The notes: a model not told the origin generated them from the sequence alone. Counted from the first letter of the stretch, positions 15,488 to 25,109 are shown. The stretch: DNA of 64,000 nt from Corynebacterium efficiens YS-314 (GCF_000011305.1 NC_004369.1:744001-808000), one strand, 5' to 3'. Made by a program: numbers and translations.

Positions 15488-18400
15488 CTACTCGGATGCC
15501 ACACTGATGAGGATCTGCCCCTGGGTAACCTGATCACCCGGGCTGGCATGGATTGCGGTGACCACACCGTCGACCGGGGACGATACCGCGGTCTCCATCT
15601 TCATGGCCTCCAGGGACAACAACTGGTCACCGGTGGATACCCTGTCCCCCAGGGTGACGGAGAACTGCCACAGTGTGGACATCAACGGGGCGCTGACACC
15701 GATGGACCCCTCAGGTATGACCGCCTCTTCGGTATTGGCTGCTGGTTCCGGTTTGATGTCGAATTCACCGGATTCCCGCCACCGTTGCTTCTCCTCGTCG
15801 AATGCCGCGGTCTGACTCTCCTGGAACTCCCGGATGGAATCGGCGTGGGTGTCCAGGAACTCCCGGTACTCAGCGAAGGAGAATGTTCCCTCCTCGACCT
15901 CGACGCGGCCCCGACCGGCATCGGTCTCGGTACGCATCTCCAAAAGTTCTTCCGCACTGACCGGGTACCACTCGATGCGGTCGAAGAAACGCAGGGCCCA
16001 GGGGGCATCCTGGAAGAGGCCCCCCGTCCGGTACCTGTTCCACATCTGGGTGGTGCGACCGACGAACTGGTAGCCACCGGGCCCCTCCATTCCGTATACG
16101 CAGAGGTAGGCGCCACCGATGCCCACGGCGTTTTCCGGTGTCCAGGTACGCGCCGGGTTGTATTTGGTTGTCACCAGACGGTGGCGGGGATCAAGGGGAG
16201 TTGCTACCGGTGCACCCAGGTAGACATCACCCAGACCCAGCACGAGGTAAGAGGCGTTGAAGACCGTGCGGTACACATCATCTACGGTGTCCAGGCCGTT
16301 AACCCGGCGGATGAACTCGATGTTCCACGGGCACCAGGGGGCGTCATCGCGGACACCATTCATATACCGTTCGATTGCCAGGCGCGTCTGGGGGTCATCC
16401 CACGACAGGGGCAAACGCACTGTCCGTGAAGGGACCGCTAGTTCCTCGGTGGCGGGTAGATCCTCCTCGATGGACATCATGAGTTCCACCAATTGCGAGG
16501 GGCGGATGACAGCCGGATCCACCTGGAGCTGCAGTGAACGGATGCCGGGCGTCAGGTCGGTGACTCCGGGAATCTCCCGTTTCTCAATCTCCGTGTGAAG
16601 CACATGGACACGCATGCGTAACCCGATGTCGAGCACCTGCTCACCGTATTCAATGAGCAGGTTGGTGTCTCCCGCACGACGGTAGGTTACAGACGGTCGA
16701 TCACCGTCTTCCGGGACCCGAGCGAGCACCCCGTGGTCTCCGTCCCCCGACGGAGTCAACAGCTCCGGGGTGGCCCGCAAGTCGATGGTGTCGGCTGCAT
16801 CCGCCTCCCGGACCGGGACGAAGCGTACCGTGTCACCCGGCCGTAACTGACCCAGCTTCCACAGATCGCCACTGGTCACCACAGCCGGACAGACAAATCC
16901 GCCGAGGCTGGGGCCGTCGGGCCCCAGGATGATAGGGGTGTCCCCGGTGAAGTCGATTGCGCCGATGGCATAGGCGTTGTCGTGGATATTGGAGGGATGC
17001 ATGCCTGCCTCGCCACCGTCGGTTCGCGCCCAGGTCGGATTCGGCCCGTCAAGCCGCACACCCGAGCGCGCCGAGTTCAGGTGCACGACATAATCGGAAC
17101 TGTAGAAGACCTCGATATCCTCCGGGGTGAAAAAGTCCGGTGCCTCGTGGGGTCCTTCCGTGACGGCGATGCGCCAATGGTGGGAGAACACCGGCCGTTG
17201 ATCCTCGGGGATGGGGCGGGCGCGCACGGCCTGATGTGGATCCGCCCCCACCGGACGAAGGACATCACCGCTGAGCAGCGCGCGTCCGGCGTGCCCACCG
17301 AATTGACCGAGGGTGAAGGTTGAGGCCGACCCCAGGTAGTCCGGGACATCTAACCCGCCTTCAACAGCGAGGTAGGTGCGCAGGCCAACACTGCTGGTCT
17401 CTCCGATGTGCAGTTCATCACCGGAGCGGACATCAATGGGAACCCACTGGGGAATGGGCTGACCCGAGAGCATGCACAGGGCCGGGGCACCAGTGATGCA
17501 GATGCGGGTGGCGTGCGAGAATCTCAGCACCGGCCCGGTGGATGTGCATTCCAGACCGGGGGCGCTGGCATCGTTGCCGAGGGCCTCATTGGCCAGGCGG
17601 AAGGACACCGAATCCATGGGGCCTGATGGCGGGACCCCGACCTTCCAGAATCCGCGGCGACCGGGCCAGTCCTGCACGGTGGTCAGCATGCCGGGTTCGA
17701 GGACATCGATGCGTGGTTCCGGATCGCTGGTGACCTCCAATGTCGAGGTGGAGTGGTCCGCGGCCCGCAGCGTGGGCTCCATGACGAGTGCCCGGAGCAG
17801 GGGCAGGTTGGTGACGATGCCATCGACACGACTGACCGCTAGCGCACCGTGAAGCAGATCCAGCGCATCGTTTCTCGTGGCGGCATGGGTGATGATCTTG
17901 GCGAGCATCGGATCGTAATGGGGGGATACCTCCAGGCCGGTTTCGATCCATCCGTCGATACGCACGTTCTCCATCGGGTCCCCACCCTGACCGGGAAAGA
18001 CAGCCCGGGTGACAACACCTGAGCTGGGCGCGCATTCCTTGGCGGGGTCTTCTGCGTAGACACGGGCTTCCACGGCCACACCGCGGGGCGTGAGATTAGC
18101 TTCAAAGATGGACCGGTTGACACCAGCTTCCCCCTCGTCACGTGCACCCGCCTGACGCAGCATGAGCTCAACCAGATCGACGTCGAAAACCGCCTCAGTG
18201 ACCGGATGCTCCACCTGCAATCGGGTGTTCATCTCCAGGAAGTAGGCTTCCTCGCGATGGGGATCGTAGATGAATTCCACCGTGCCGGCTGAGCGGTAAT
18301 CAACGGAGGCAGCCAACGCCCGGGATGCCTGGTGGATGGTCTGGCGGACTACCGGGGGCAGATCCGGTGCGGGGGCTTCTTCCACCACCTTCTGGTTTCG

Positions 18401-19096
18401 GCGCTGGAGGGAACAGTCACGGTCGCCGAATACAGCAACGGCGCCAGCACCATCACCGAAAACCTGTACCTCGATGTGCCGGGCCGGGCGCACCAGACGT
18501 TCCAGGAACACCCCTCCGGAGCCGAAGTTCTGTTCCGCCAGACGCTGCACCCGGGTGAATGCCTCACGGACCTGATCCAGGCCCGTGCAGGACTGCATAC
18601 CGATGCCACCACCGCCGTTACTGGCCTTGACCATCACCGGCAGGCCGATCTCCTGAGCTTTTGCCACGGCCTCGTCAGCAGAGGAAAGCAGGCCGGTACC
18701 GGGCAGAAGCGGAACGCCGGCTGCCTCCGCCAGCTGCCGGGCCGTGTGCTTGATGCCGAACTTGTCCAACTGTTCGGGGGTCGGTCCGACAAAGGCGATG
18801 CCTGCAGCTTCGACAAGACGGGCGAACTCTGCGTTTTCCGACAGAAAGCCGTAACCCGGGTGGATAGCACCGGCACCGGACTTCACGGCGATATCGAGTA
18901 CACGGTCGATGTCGAGGTAGGACTGGGCAGCTGGTGCCGGGCCCAGGAGGTGGGCTTCGTCAGCCTCACGGACGTGTGGGGCCGCGGCATCAGCCTCGGA
19001 ATAAATGGCGATCGTTCTAAGTCCCATGCGGCGGGCGGTGCGGATGATGCGGCGCGCGATCTCGCCGCGGTTTGCGATCAGAATGCTGTCAAACAT
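15488..19096 (-). CDS. Guanidine carboxylase-type biotin enzyme (annotated urea carboxylase)
   Basis: The 1202-residue biotin-dependent carboxylase has biotin carboxylase at about 1-450 ([46 protein letters not shown]). The AHS2/KipA-type carboxyltransferase half is at about 470-780 (GMLTTVQDWPGRRG) and the AHS1/KipI-type half at about 810-1020 (GDTNLLIEYGE, WNIEFIRRVNG). The biotinyl domain with EAMKMETA is at the C-terminus, Lys near residue 1166. It lacks a fused amidase; allophanate hydrolase is encoded separately. Work published around 2020 showed that such enzymes next to paired DUF1989 proteins carboxylate guanidine rather than urea. CGAGGAC precedes the ATG. It is the third gene of the operon starting at 20729. 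Confidence 0.9.
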   Translation of the reverse strand: MFDSILIANRGEIARRIIRTARRMGLRTIAIYSEADAAAPHVREADEAHLLGPAPAAQSYLDIDRVLDIAVKSGAGAIHPGYGFLSENAEFARLVEAAGIAFVGPTPEQLDKFGIKHTARQLAEAAGVPLLPGTGLLSSADEAVAKAQEIGLPVMVKASNGGGGIGMQSCTGLDQVREAFTRVQRLAEQNFGSGGVFLERLVRPARHIEVQVFGDGAGAVAVFGDRDCSLQRRNQKVVEEAPAPDLPPVVRQTIHQASRALAASVDYRSAGTVEFIYDPHREEAYFLEMNTRLQVEHPVTEAVFDVDLVELMLRQAGARDEGEAGVNRSIFEANLTPRGVAVEARVYAEDPAKECAPSSGVVTRAVFPGQGGDPMENVRIDGWIETGLEVSPHYDPMLAKIITHAATRNDALDLLHGALAVSRVDGIVTNLPLLRALVMEPTLRAADHSTSTLEVTSDPEPRIDVLEPGMLTTVQDWPGRRGFWKVGVPPSGPMDSVSFRLANEALGNDASAPGLECTSTGPVLRFSHATRICITGAPALCMLSGQPIPQWVPIDVRSGDELHIGETSSVGLRTYLAVEGGLDVPDYLGSASTFTLGQFGGHAGRALLSGDVLRPVGADPHQAVRARPIPEDQRPVFSHHWRIAVTEGPHEAPDFFTPEDIEVFYSSDYVVHLNSARSGVRLDGPNPTWARTDGGEAGMHPSNIHDNAYAIGAIDFTGDTPIILGPDGPSLGGFVCPAVVTSGDLWKLGQLRPGDTVRFVPVREADAADTIDLRATPELLTPSGDGDHGVLARVPEDGDRPSVTYRRAGDTNLLIEYGEQVLDIGLRMRVHVLHTEIEKREIPGVTDLTPGIRSLQLQVDPAVIRPSQLVELMMSIEEDLPATEELAVPSRTVRLPLSWDDPQTRLAIERYMNGVRDDAPWCPWNIEFIRRVNGLDTVDDVYRTVFNASYLVLGLGDVYLGAPVATPLDPRHRLVTTKYNPARTWTPENAVGIGGAYLCVYGMEGPGGYQFVGRTTQMWNRYRTGGLFQDAPWALRFFDRIEWYPVSAEELLEMRTETDAGRGRVEVEEGTFSFAEYREFLDTHADSIREFQESQTAAFDEEKQRWRESGEFDIKPEPAANTEEAVIPEGSIGVSAPLMSTLWQFSVTLGDRVSTGDQLLSLEAMKMETAVSSPVDGVVTAIHASPGDQVTQGQILISVASE

Positions 19097-19130
19097 GTGG
19101 GTTGTCCTCGAAATGTGGTGGGGTGGACGG

Positions 19131-19847
19131 TCAGGAGGTCGGGCGTGTGATGATCATGCGCAGTGGTGTGCAGTTGAAGTCATTGCACGGGTTGTTCATC
19201 TGCGGGCAGTTGGACACGATGACCAGGGTGTCCATCTCCGCACGGAGACCGACCCGGCGGCCCGGGGCGGACATCCCATCGACGATTCCGAGGGAACCAT
19301 CAGCCTCCACCGGGACGTTCATGAACCAGTTGAGGTTGGAGACGATGTCGCGTGGACCCATGCCGTATCTGCGGGCCTCGGCCAGGAAATTCTCACGACA
19401 ACCGTGGTCGTTATGGGTGTGATGTCCGTAGCGGAGGGTGTTGGATTCCTTGCTGCACGCACCACCGATGGTGTCCTGACGATCAACTTCGTTTTCGATG
19501 ACGGTCATCAGCGGGTGCCCCAGGTTTGAGCGCAGTACGGTGCCGGTGCGAACATAGACATTTCGCTGCCAGGAGATGGTCTGGGGGACGCTGTAGCGTT
19601 CATCGATGTTGTAGGCGTTGTAGATCAGGCAATCGGCTGACTGATTACCGCCGACATCCACGATGGTCAGGATGTCTCCGGCGCGCACGGTGGCTGACCA
19701 GGCATCACGTGGTTCCACCAGATCGTCGAGGAGGATGTCTCCTGCAATGACCGGTTGTGACATGTCGAGGACTGTTTCCGGCTGGTAGACCGCGCCACGG
19801 GGGACGCTGGATGCGGGGGTGGTGTCAGCCTGGAGATGGGTGGTCAT
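19131..19847 (-). CDS. DUF1989 protein, carboxyguanidine deiminase subunit (UAAP family), shorter paralogue
   Basis: The 238-residue product belongs to the DUF1989 / urea-carboxylase-associated family: AGDILTIVDVGGNQSADCLIYNA, a histidine- and cysteine-bearing core (GGACSKESNTLRYGHHTHNDHGCRENF, given here as a region near residues 125-155) and NCPQMNNPCNDFNCTPLRM near the C-terminus. Paired proteins of this type were shown to form CgdAB, which converts carboxyguanidine to allophanate and ammonia. Which of the two paralogues here is CgdA and which is CgdB I cannot say. The ATG is 3 bases after the stop of the upstream DUF1989 gene, and the stop is 34 bases before the carboxylase start, so the three genes form one operon. 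Confidence 0.85.
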   Translation of the reverse strand: MTTHLQADTTPASSVPRGAVYQPETVLDMSQPVIAGDILLDDLVEPRDAWSATVRAGDILTIVDVGGNQSADCLIYNAYNIDERYSVPQTISWQRNVYVRTGTVLRSNLGHPLMTVIENEVDRQDTIGGACSKESNTLRYGHHTHNDHGCRENFLAEARRYGMGPRDIVSNLNWFMNVPVEADGSLGIVDGMSAPGRRVGLRAEMDTLVIVSNCPQMNNPCNDFNCTPLRMIITRPTS

Positions 19848-19850
19848 TGA

Positions 19851-20729
19851 TCAGTGTCCCTTCGCTTCTGCATAGTCGATGGTGTTGAGGTAGGCGCGCT
19901 GTCGTTCCGGCGAGGCGGCGTACCACGGGGAGGAAGGGCCGGTGGGGTCCGAGCGCCACGCATGGACGCGCAGTGGCCCGGAGACGTAATCGGTGTGGGG
20001 ATCAAGCGGGTGGGGGGAATTGGCCACGAGGATGATCAACGGAAGTTCAGCAAGCAGATCCACCGTTGTCCCTGCACCGGCTCCACCGGTGAAGTGCATC
20101 CCACCGTCTGCGGCGATGGTGGTTCCCTTGAAGAACGCGATCGACGGCGGGATGTCCCGTGACGTGAGGCCATGCTTGACACCGGCCTGTTCGAACAGGG
20201 ACTGGCCTGATGGATACACGCCGTGGATCCGCGGGTCGCCGTATTTCTCTCGGGTCATGGTGTCACTCATCACACCACACAGGGCGTCGTGGTGATGGGA
20301 GGTATCCCCGACCACCGTGGCGAGGACTCGACCCTCGCCCGATAACAGGGGATGTCCCTCGGTCGGGTACGCCTGCCAGGGGATTTTGATGGTATCCGCT
20401 GCGTTGAAACGCTCCCAGGGGGCATCGGCGTTGAAGAGCAGTACATGGGCGCACGCATTACCGGAGACATCCTCGAGACGGATGCGGGTGCCACGCTGAA
20501 CGACCTTGTGGGTGTAACCCCCCGGGGCAACCGTCTCCGCCCAGGTGAGGAGCTCGGGGGAAACGCCTTCGGGCGGGTACGGGGTGGAACTGGCCGGCAG
20601 ATACGGCTGATACGGGGAGGTCTGTTTACTCCGGGAGCGGGCATTCTCACGCGCACTAGTCACGGTGCCGGTCGAATGCAGCCCCCGCTCGTCATCCACG
20701 TCGGATTCTGTCTCGGTGATACGAAGCAT
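19851..20729 (-). CDS. DUF1989 protein, carboxyguanidine deiminase subunit (UAAP family), longer paralogue
   Basis: This 292-residue protein is the first gene of the operon. After a poorly conserved N-terminal ~55 residues comes the DUF1989 core: APGGYTHKVVQRGTRIRLED, NACAHVLLFNA, then DTSHHHDALCGV with clustered His and Cys that probably bind metal, and VANSPHPLDP near the C-terminus. It is the partner of the shorter DUF1989 protein in the presumed heteromeric carboxyguanidine deiminase. AAGGAGG lies 9 bases before the ATG, the strongest ribosome-binding site in the locus. An AmtR-like operator lies 81-100 bases upstream. Between them a small TTCCGC-CT-GCGGAA palindrome could be a leader hairpin. 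Confidence 0.85.
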   Translation of the reverse strand: MLRITETESDVDDERGLHSTGTVTSARENARSRSKQTSPYQPYLPASSTPYPPEGVSPELLTWAETVAPGGYTHKVVQRGTRIRLEDVSGNACAHVLLFNADAPWERFNAADTIKIPWQAYPTEGHPLLSGEGRVLATVVGDTSHHHDALCGVMSDTMTREKYGDPRIHGVYPSGQSLFEQAGVKHGLTSRDIPPSIAFFKGTTIAADGGMHFTGGAGAGTTVDLLAELPLIILVANSPHPLDPHTDYVSGPLRVHAWRSDPTGPSSPWYAASPERQRAYLNTIDYAEAKGH

Positions 20730-20809
20730 GTGAATAGTCCTCCTTCGAAACTGGGGTGATGATCAGAACTTCCGCAGGCGGAAACTGAGGGGAAGTACGG
20801 CGCATAGTT

Positions 20810-20829
20810 TATCTATAGATCGACCGATA
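20810..20829. promoter_or_regulatory. Second AmtR-like operator, upstream of the DUF1989/carboxylase operon
   Basis: TATCTATAGATCGACCGATA shares 15 of 20 positions with the box at 14411-14430. It keeps the left half-site (ATCTATMGATCG) perfectly, while the right half is degenerate (ACCGATA instead of ATAG-TA). It lies 81 bases before the operon start codon. The rest of 20830-21114 is the prpD2 promoter region. Confidence 0.5.
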
Positions 20830-20986
20830 ATTACAGATAGCAATCGCTGAGAGGGGTGCTGTAAGTGGAAAATGCCAGCAGGAAGCGCCTGGGCGCACCC
20901 CCATTTGGGGAGTTATGTATCCGGGACTATGTCGGTTTTGTCTCTTGGGGCGCAGGCGCAACTTCTCTCCAGGGTGTGAAAACTCA

Positions 20987-20999
20987 CTGTGGCCCACAG
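20987..20999. promoter_or_regulatory. Palindrome in the prpD2 upstream region
   Basis: CTGTGG-C-CCACAG is a 13-base palindrome about 116-128 bases before prpD2. It is preceded by an imperfect GTGTGAAAACTCAC repeat (about 20974-20987). Two copies of a GCGCCTG-type repeat in opposite orientation lie further upstream (about 20887 and 20950). One or more of these could bind the propionate regulator. No single assignment is possible. Confidence 0.35.
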
Positions 21000-21114
21000 C
21001 ACAATTAGGGCTTAAGGTGGAGGAAAGAGAAACGAGTTTCATTACCTCCGAGGGCGCGTGGATGGTGTGGGAAGGTGAGCCCTTGAAGGTTGAGTGACCT
21101 GTTAGGAGCCCACC

Positions 21115-22623
21115 ATGCGTATCCACGAAGTCCGTACCCATGCCTCGGCGGAGCCGTTCCCGCTAGAGGATCATCTGGCCTGGAAGATCGCGCAGGTGGC
21201 GGTGGATCCGGTGGAGGTGGTCCCTGAGGTGCGGGAGATGGTGATCAACAGGATCATCGACAACGCCGCGGTGGCGGTGGCCTCCCTGTTGCGTCGCCCG
21301 GTCACCACCGCCCGCGCCCAGGCACAGGCCCACCCACGTGATGCCCGCGGGGCGACGGTGTTCGGGATCCCGGGACGGTATTCCCCGGAATGGGCGGCCT
21401 GGGCCAATGGCACCGCGGTGCGGGAACTGGATTTCCATGACACCTTCCTGGCGGCGGACTACTCCCACCCGGGCGACAACATCCCACCGATCCTGGCGGT
21501 GGCCCAGTCCCAGGGCAGCACCGGGGAGGATCTGATCCGGGCGATCACCACCGCCTATGAGATCCACGTGGACCTGGTCAAGGGGATCTGCCTGCATGAG
21601 CACAAGATCGACCATGTGGCGCATCTGGGTCCGGCGGCCGCGGCGGGTCTGGGCACACTGCTGCACCTGCCCCCGGAGGTGATCTACCAGGCCATCGGTC
21701 AGGCCCTGCACACCACCACCGCCACCCGCCAGTCCCGCAAGGGGGAGATCTCCTCCTGGAAGGCGTTTGCCCCCGCGTTCGCCGGCAAGATGGCCATCGA
21801 GGCGGTGGACCGTGCCATGCGCGGAGAGGGGGCCCCGGCACCGATCTGGGAGGGGGAGGACGGTGTCATCGCCTGGCTGCTGTCCGGCAGGGATCACATC
21901 TACCATGTCCCGCTGCCGGAACAGGGGGAACCCAAACGCGGCATCCTGGAGACCTACACCAAGGAGCACTCCGCGGAGTACCAGTCCCAGGCCCCGATCG
22001 ACCTGGCGCGCAGCCTCAAACCGCAGGTGGAGGCCGCCGGTGGCATCACGGAGGTGGACTCGGTGGTGCTGCACACCAGTCACCACACCCACCATGTCAT
22101 CGGCACCGGTGCCAATGATCCGCAGAAGATGGATCCGCAGGCATCCCGGGAGACACTGGATCACTCCATCATGTACATCTTTGCCGTCGCCCTGCAGGAC
22201 GGGGTGTGGCACCACGAACACTCCTACAGCCGCAAGCGCGCCACCCGCCCGGACACTGTCGAGCTGTGGCAGAAGATCACCACGGTGGAGGAACCCGAGT
22301 GGACCCGCCGCTACCACTCCGAGGACCCCTCGGAGAAGGCCTTCGGTGCGCGGGCGGTGATCACCATGCGCAGTGGTGAGGTGATCGAGGGGGAACTCGG
22401 CGTGGCCGACGCCCATCCTCTCGGGGCACGACCCTTCGGACGCGAACAGTACATCGAGAAATTCCGGACGCTGGCCCACGGCATTCTCCCCGAGGCGGAA
22501 CAGGACCGGTTCCTCACCGCCGCCCAGACCCTGCCGGATCTGGGTGATCTCGCCGAGCTCAACATCGTGCTTGATAGCGCCACCCTGGCCACCGCCCCGA
22601 ACATCGGAAAGGGATTGTTATGA
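21115..22623 (+). CDS. prpD2: 2-methylcitrate dehydratase
   Basis: The cytosolic MmgE/PrpD-family enzyme dehydrates 2-methylcitrate in the methylcitrate cycle, used for propionate and propionyl-CoA disposal. The 502-residue length is as in C. glutamicum PrpD2. Recognisable stretches are [65 protein letters not shown] and [16 protein letters not shown] precedes the ATG by 8 bases. It is the first gene of the prpD2-prpB2-prpC2 operon; its stop overlaps the prpB2 start by ATGA. It is divergent from the DUF1989/carboxylase operon. Confidence 0.97.
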   Translation: MRIHEVRTHASAEPFPLEDHLAWKIAQVAVDPVEVVPEVREMVINRIIDNAAVAVASLLRRPVTTARAQAQAHPRDARGATVFGIPGRYSPEWAAWANGTAVRELDFHDTFLAADYSHPGDNIPPILAVAQSQGSTGEDLIRAITTAYEIHVDLVKGICLHEHKIDHVAHLGPAAAAGLGTLLHLPPEVIYQAIGQALHTTTATRQSRKGEISSWKAFAPAFAGKMAIEAVDRAMRGEGAPAPIWEGEDGVIAWLLSGRDHIYHVPLPEQGEPKRGILETYTKEHSAEYQSQAPIDLARSLKPQVEAAGGITEVDSVVLHTSHHTHHVIGTGANDPQKMDPQASRETLDHSIMYIFAVALQDGVWHHEHSYSRKRATRPDTVELWQKITTVEEPEWTRRYHSEDPSEKAFGARAVITMRSGEVIEGELGVADAHPLGARPFGREQYIEKFRTLAHGILPEAEQDRFLTAAQTLPDLGDLAELNIVLDSATLATAPNIGKGLL

Positions 22624-23528
22624 ACATGTTCTCAACGGCTAAGACACCATCGGAGCGTCGTAAAGCTCTCCGCGCGGCCCTGGAGGCCGAACCCATCGTG
22701 CGACTCCCGGGAGCCTTCTCCCCGCTGGTCGCCCGCTCCATCGAGGAGGCCGGTTTCGAGGGGGTCTACGTCAGCGGCGCGGTGGTCGCCGCCGACCTCG
22801 CGCTGCCCGACATCGGCCTGACCACCCTCACCGAGGTGGCCGGGCGTGCCCGCCAGATCGCCCGTGCCACGGACCTGCCGGTGCTTGTCGACGCCGACAC
22901 CGGCTTCGGCGAACCCATCAACGCCGCCCGCACCGTCACCGAACTCGAGGACGCCGGCGTTGCCGGATGCCAGCTCGAGGACCAGGTCAACCCCAAACGC
23001 TGCGGCCACCTGGACGGCAAGGAGGTGGTGACCACCGAGCAGATGGTCCGGCGGATCGGTGCCGCGGTCTCCGCCCGCCGCGACCCGGACTTCCTTATCT
23101 GCGCCCGGACCGACGCCGCGGGTATCGAGGGCATGGCCGCCGCCATTGACCGCGCCCACGAATACGCCGCCGCCGGGGCGGATGTCATCTTCCCCGAGGC
23201 CCTGCACACCCGCGAGGAGTTCGAGATGTTCCGACGCGCGGTGCCCGAGGTGCCCCTGCTGGCCAACATGACGGAATTCGGCAAAACCGAACTGCTCACC
23301 ACCCGGGAACTCGAGGAGATCGGATATGACGCCGTGATCTACCCCGTGACCACCCTGCGCATCGCCATGGGACATGTGGAGCAGGCCCTGTGGGAGATGG
23401 CGGATGCCGGCACCCAGGCGGGCTGGGTCGACCGCATGCAGCACCGCAGTCGCCTCTATGAGCTGGTCCGCTACGCCGATTTCAACGTCTTCGACCAGAA
23501 CCTGTTCACCTACCGGCCGAAAACCTGA
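22620..23528 (+). CDS. prpB2: 2-methylisocitrate lyase
   Basis: The enzyme cleaves 2-methylisocitrate to pyruvate and succinate in the methylcitrate cycle. The 302-residue product is a member of the isocitrate lyase/PEP mutase superfamily. The [10 protein letters not shown] metal-binding segment is near residue 88. The catalytic KRCGHLDGK loop with the active-site Cys is near residue 123, and ICARTDA is near residue 160. The start overlaps the prpD2 stop by four bases, indicating translational coupling. prpC2 follows after 28 bases. Confidence 0.97.
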   Translation: MNMFSTAKTPSERRKALRAALEAEPIVRLPGAFSPLVARSIEEAGFEGVYVSGAVVAADLALPDIGLTTLTEVAGRARQIARATDLPVLVDADTGFGEPINAARTVTELEDAGVAGCQLEDQVNPKRCGHLDGKEVVTTEQMVRRIGAAVSARRDPDFLICARTDAAGIEGMAAAIDRAHEYAAAGADVIFPEALHTREEFEMFRRAVPEVPLLANMTEFGKTELLTTRELEEIGYDAVIYPVTTLRIAMGHVEQALWEMADAGTQAGWVDRMQHRSRLYELVRYADFNVFDQNLFTYRPKT

Positions 23529-23556
23529 CCAACAACTCACGGGAAGGAACCCAGAC

Positions 23557-24705
23557 ATGAATGACAAGAACGTGGAGGTCCGCCGGGGTCTCTACGGGGT
23601 GGTCTCCGACTACACCGCCATCTCCAAGGTGATGCCCGAAACCAACTCCCTGACCTACCGCGGATACCCGGTGCAGGACCTGGTGGAACACTGTTCCTTC
23701 GAGGAGGTGATCTACCTGCTGTGGAACGGTGAACTGCCCACCGCAGAGCAGCTGCGGGAGTTCAACACCCGGGGTCGTTCCTACCGGGTGCTCGATGCCG
23801 GGCTGATCGCCCTGATCCATTCCCTGCCCATGGGTTGCCACCCCATGGATGTGCTGCGCACCGCGGTGTCCTACATGGGTACCAAGGATCCGGAACCCTT
23901 CACCACCGGTGCCGATCACGTGCTGCGGATCGGCCACAATCTCCTCGCCCAGCTGCCGATGGTGGTGGCCATGGACATCCGACGCCGCAGCGGGGCGGAC
24001 ATCATCGCACCCGACCCGGACAAGGGGATCGCCGAGAACTTCCTGTCCATGGTCTTCGGTACCGCCTCCGCGTCCGTGGCCACCAACCCGGAGGATGTCC
24101 GCGATTTCGAGAAATCCCTCATCCTGTATGCGGAACACTCCTTCAACGCCTCCACCTTCACCTCCAGGGTGATCACCTCCACCCGCTCGGATGCCTACTC
24201 CGCGATCGCCGGGGCCATCGGTGCTCTCAAGGGCCCGCTGCACGGTGGTGCCAATGAATTCGTCATGCACACCATGCTGGACATCGACGATCCGGACAAT
24301 GCGGCGGCCTGGGTGCACCGGGCCCTGGACAACAAGGACCTGATCATGGGCTTCGGCCACCGCGTGTACAAGAGCGGTGACAGCCGGGTGCCGTCGATGG
24401 AGAAGTCCATGCGGGCGTTGGCGCAGCGGCATGATGCGGAGAAGTGGGTGCGCATGTATGAGCAGATGCAGCAGGTGATGGAGGACCGCACCGGCATCAA
24501 ACCCAACCTGGATTTCCCCGCCGGCCCGGCCTATCACATCCTCGGTTTCCCGGTGGATTTCTTCACCCCGTTGTTCGTCCTGGCCCGTCTGGCCGGGTGG
24601 ACCGCCCACATCGTCGAACAGTATGAGAACAACTCCCTCATCCGTCCGCTGGCGGCCTACAACGGTGTGGAGCAGCGGGAGGTGGTGCCGATCGATCAGC
24701 GCTGA
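23557..24705 (+). CDS. prpC2: 2-methylcitrate synthase
   Basis: The enzyme condenses propionyl-CoA with oxaloacetate. The 382-residue citrate-synthase fold is shown by LHGGANEFVM (active-site His) near residue 228, MGFGHRVYKSGDSR (His and Arg) near residue 265 and the catalytic Asp in LDFPAGPAYHILGFP near residue 318. The length and the position in the prp operon separate it from the housekeeping citrate synthase gltA. GGGAAGGAA precedes ATG 23557. The frame stays open upstream inside prpB2, but homologues start near this Met. The gene is convergent with a small hypothetical gene 17 bases downstream. Confidence 0.95.
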   Translation: MNDKNVEVRRGLYGVVSDYTAISKVMPETNSLTYRGYPVQDLVEHCSFEEVIYLLWNGELPTAEQLREFNTRGRSYRVLDAGLIALIHSLPMGCHPMDVLRTAVSYMGTKDPEPFTTGADHVLRIGHNLLAQLPMVVAMDIRRRSGADIIAPDPDKGIAENFLSMVFGTASASVATNPEDVRDFEKSLILYAEHSFNASTFTSRVITSTRSDAYSAIAGAIGALKGPLHGGANEFVMHTMLDIDDPDNAAAWVHRALDNKDLIMGFGHRVYKSGDSRVPSMEKSMRALAQRHDAEKWVRMYEQMQQVMEDRTGIKPNLDFPAGPAYHILGFPVDFFTPLFVLARLAGWTAHIVEQYENNSLIRPLAAYNGVEQREVVPIDQR

Positions 24706-24722
24706 ATGGCAGCCGGACAGTC

Positions 24723-25109
24723 TCAGACGGTGATGCCCAGGAACCCCCTGGCCCACCGTCGGATGGTCGCCCCGCCCTGTTCAACGGCGTCCGAGATGGT
24801 GACCGGGGTGAGCATCGGGTCATTGGGCACAGAGGTGGCGGGATCCCCGACGGGGAGGACCTCCAGGTCGGCGGTGTCATCATCGCCGCGGCGCAGGCGG
24901 GCCAGTGCCAGCATCTCCACGCTGGTCTGCTCACAGATCGCCCAGGTGTAGACGGTGTCCTCCGCCCAGTCCCGGTAGCTGCGGGCCACAGCTTCCCCAT
25001 CCACCGGGTGTCCGAGCGCGGTGGCCAGGGCGGGCAGATCGTTGATGCGCTCATCGGCTGTGAGTTTCCGGGCGTAGAAACGCCCGCCGTTGATATCCAT
25101 CGGTTCCAT
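24723..25109 (-). CDS. Conserved hypothetical protein next to accBC
   Basis: This 128-residue cytosolic protein of unknown function has no membrane segment or signal peptide. It starts MEPMDINGGRFYARKLTADERINDL, has a Trp-rich middle (SYRDWAEDTVYTWAICEQTSVEMLALARLRRG) and ends RWARGFLGITV. The pattern of a strand followed by a short acidic linker is faintly GNAT-like, but no acetyl-CoA motif is visible. AAAGGA lies before ATG 25109; ATG 25100 is an alternative. A gene in the same place between prpC2 and accBC exists in C. glutamicum (cg0801 as I recall). Confidence 0.65.
   Translation of the reverse strand: MEPMDINGGRFYARKLTADERINDLPALATALGHPVDGEAVARSYRDWAEDTVYTWAICEQTSVEMLALARLRRGDDDTADLEVLPVGDPATSVPNDPMLTPVTISDAVEQGGATIRRWARGFLGITV

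Noticed and set aside
20730..20809. Guanidine-I (ykkC) riboswitch in the leader of the DUF1989/carboxylase operon
   Set aside because: The leader between the operator and the start codon is only about 80 bases and shows none of the ykkC conserved segments. Only a small TTCCGC/GCGGAA dyad is present.
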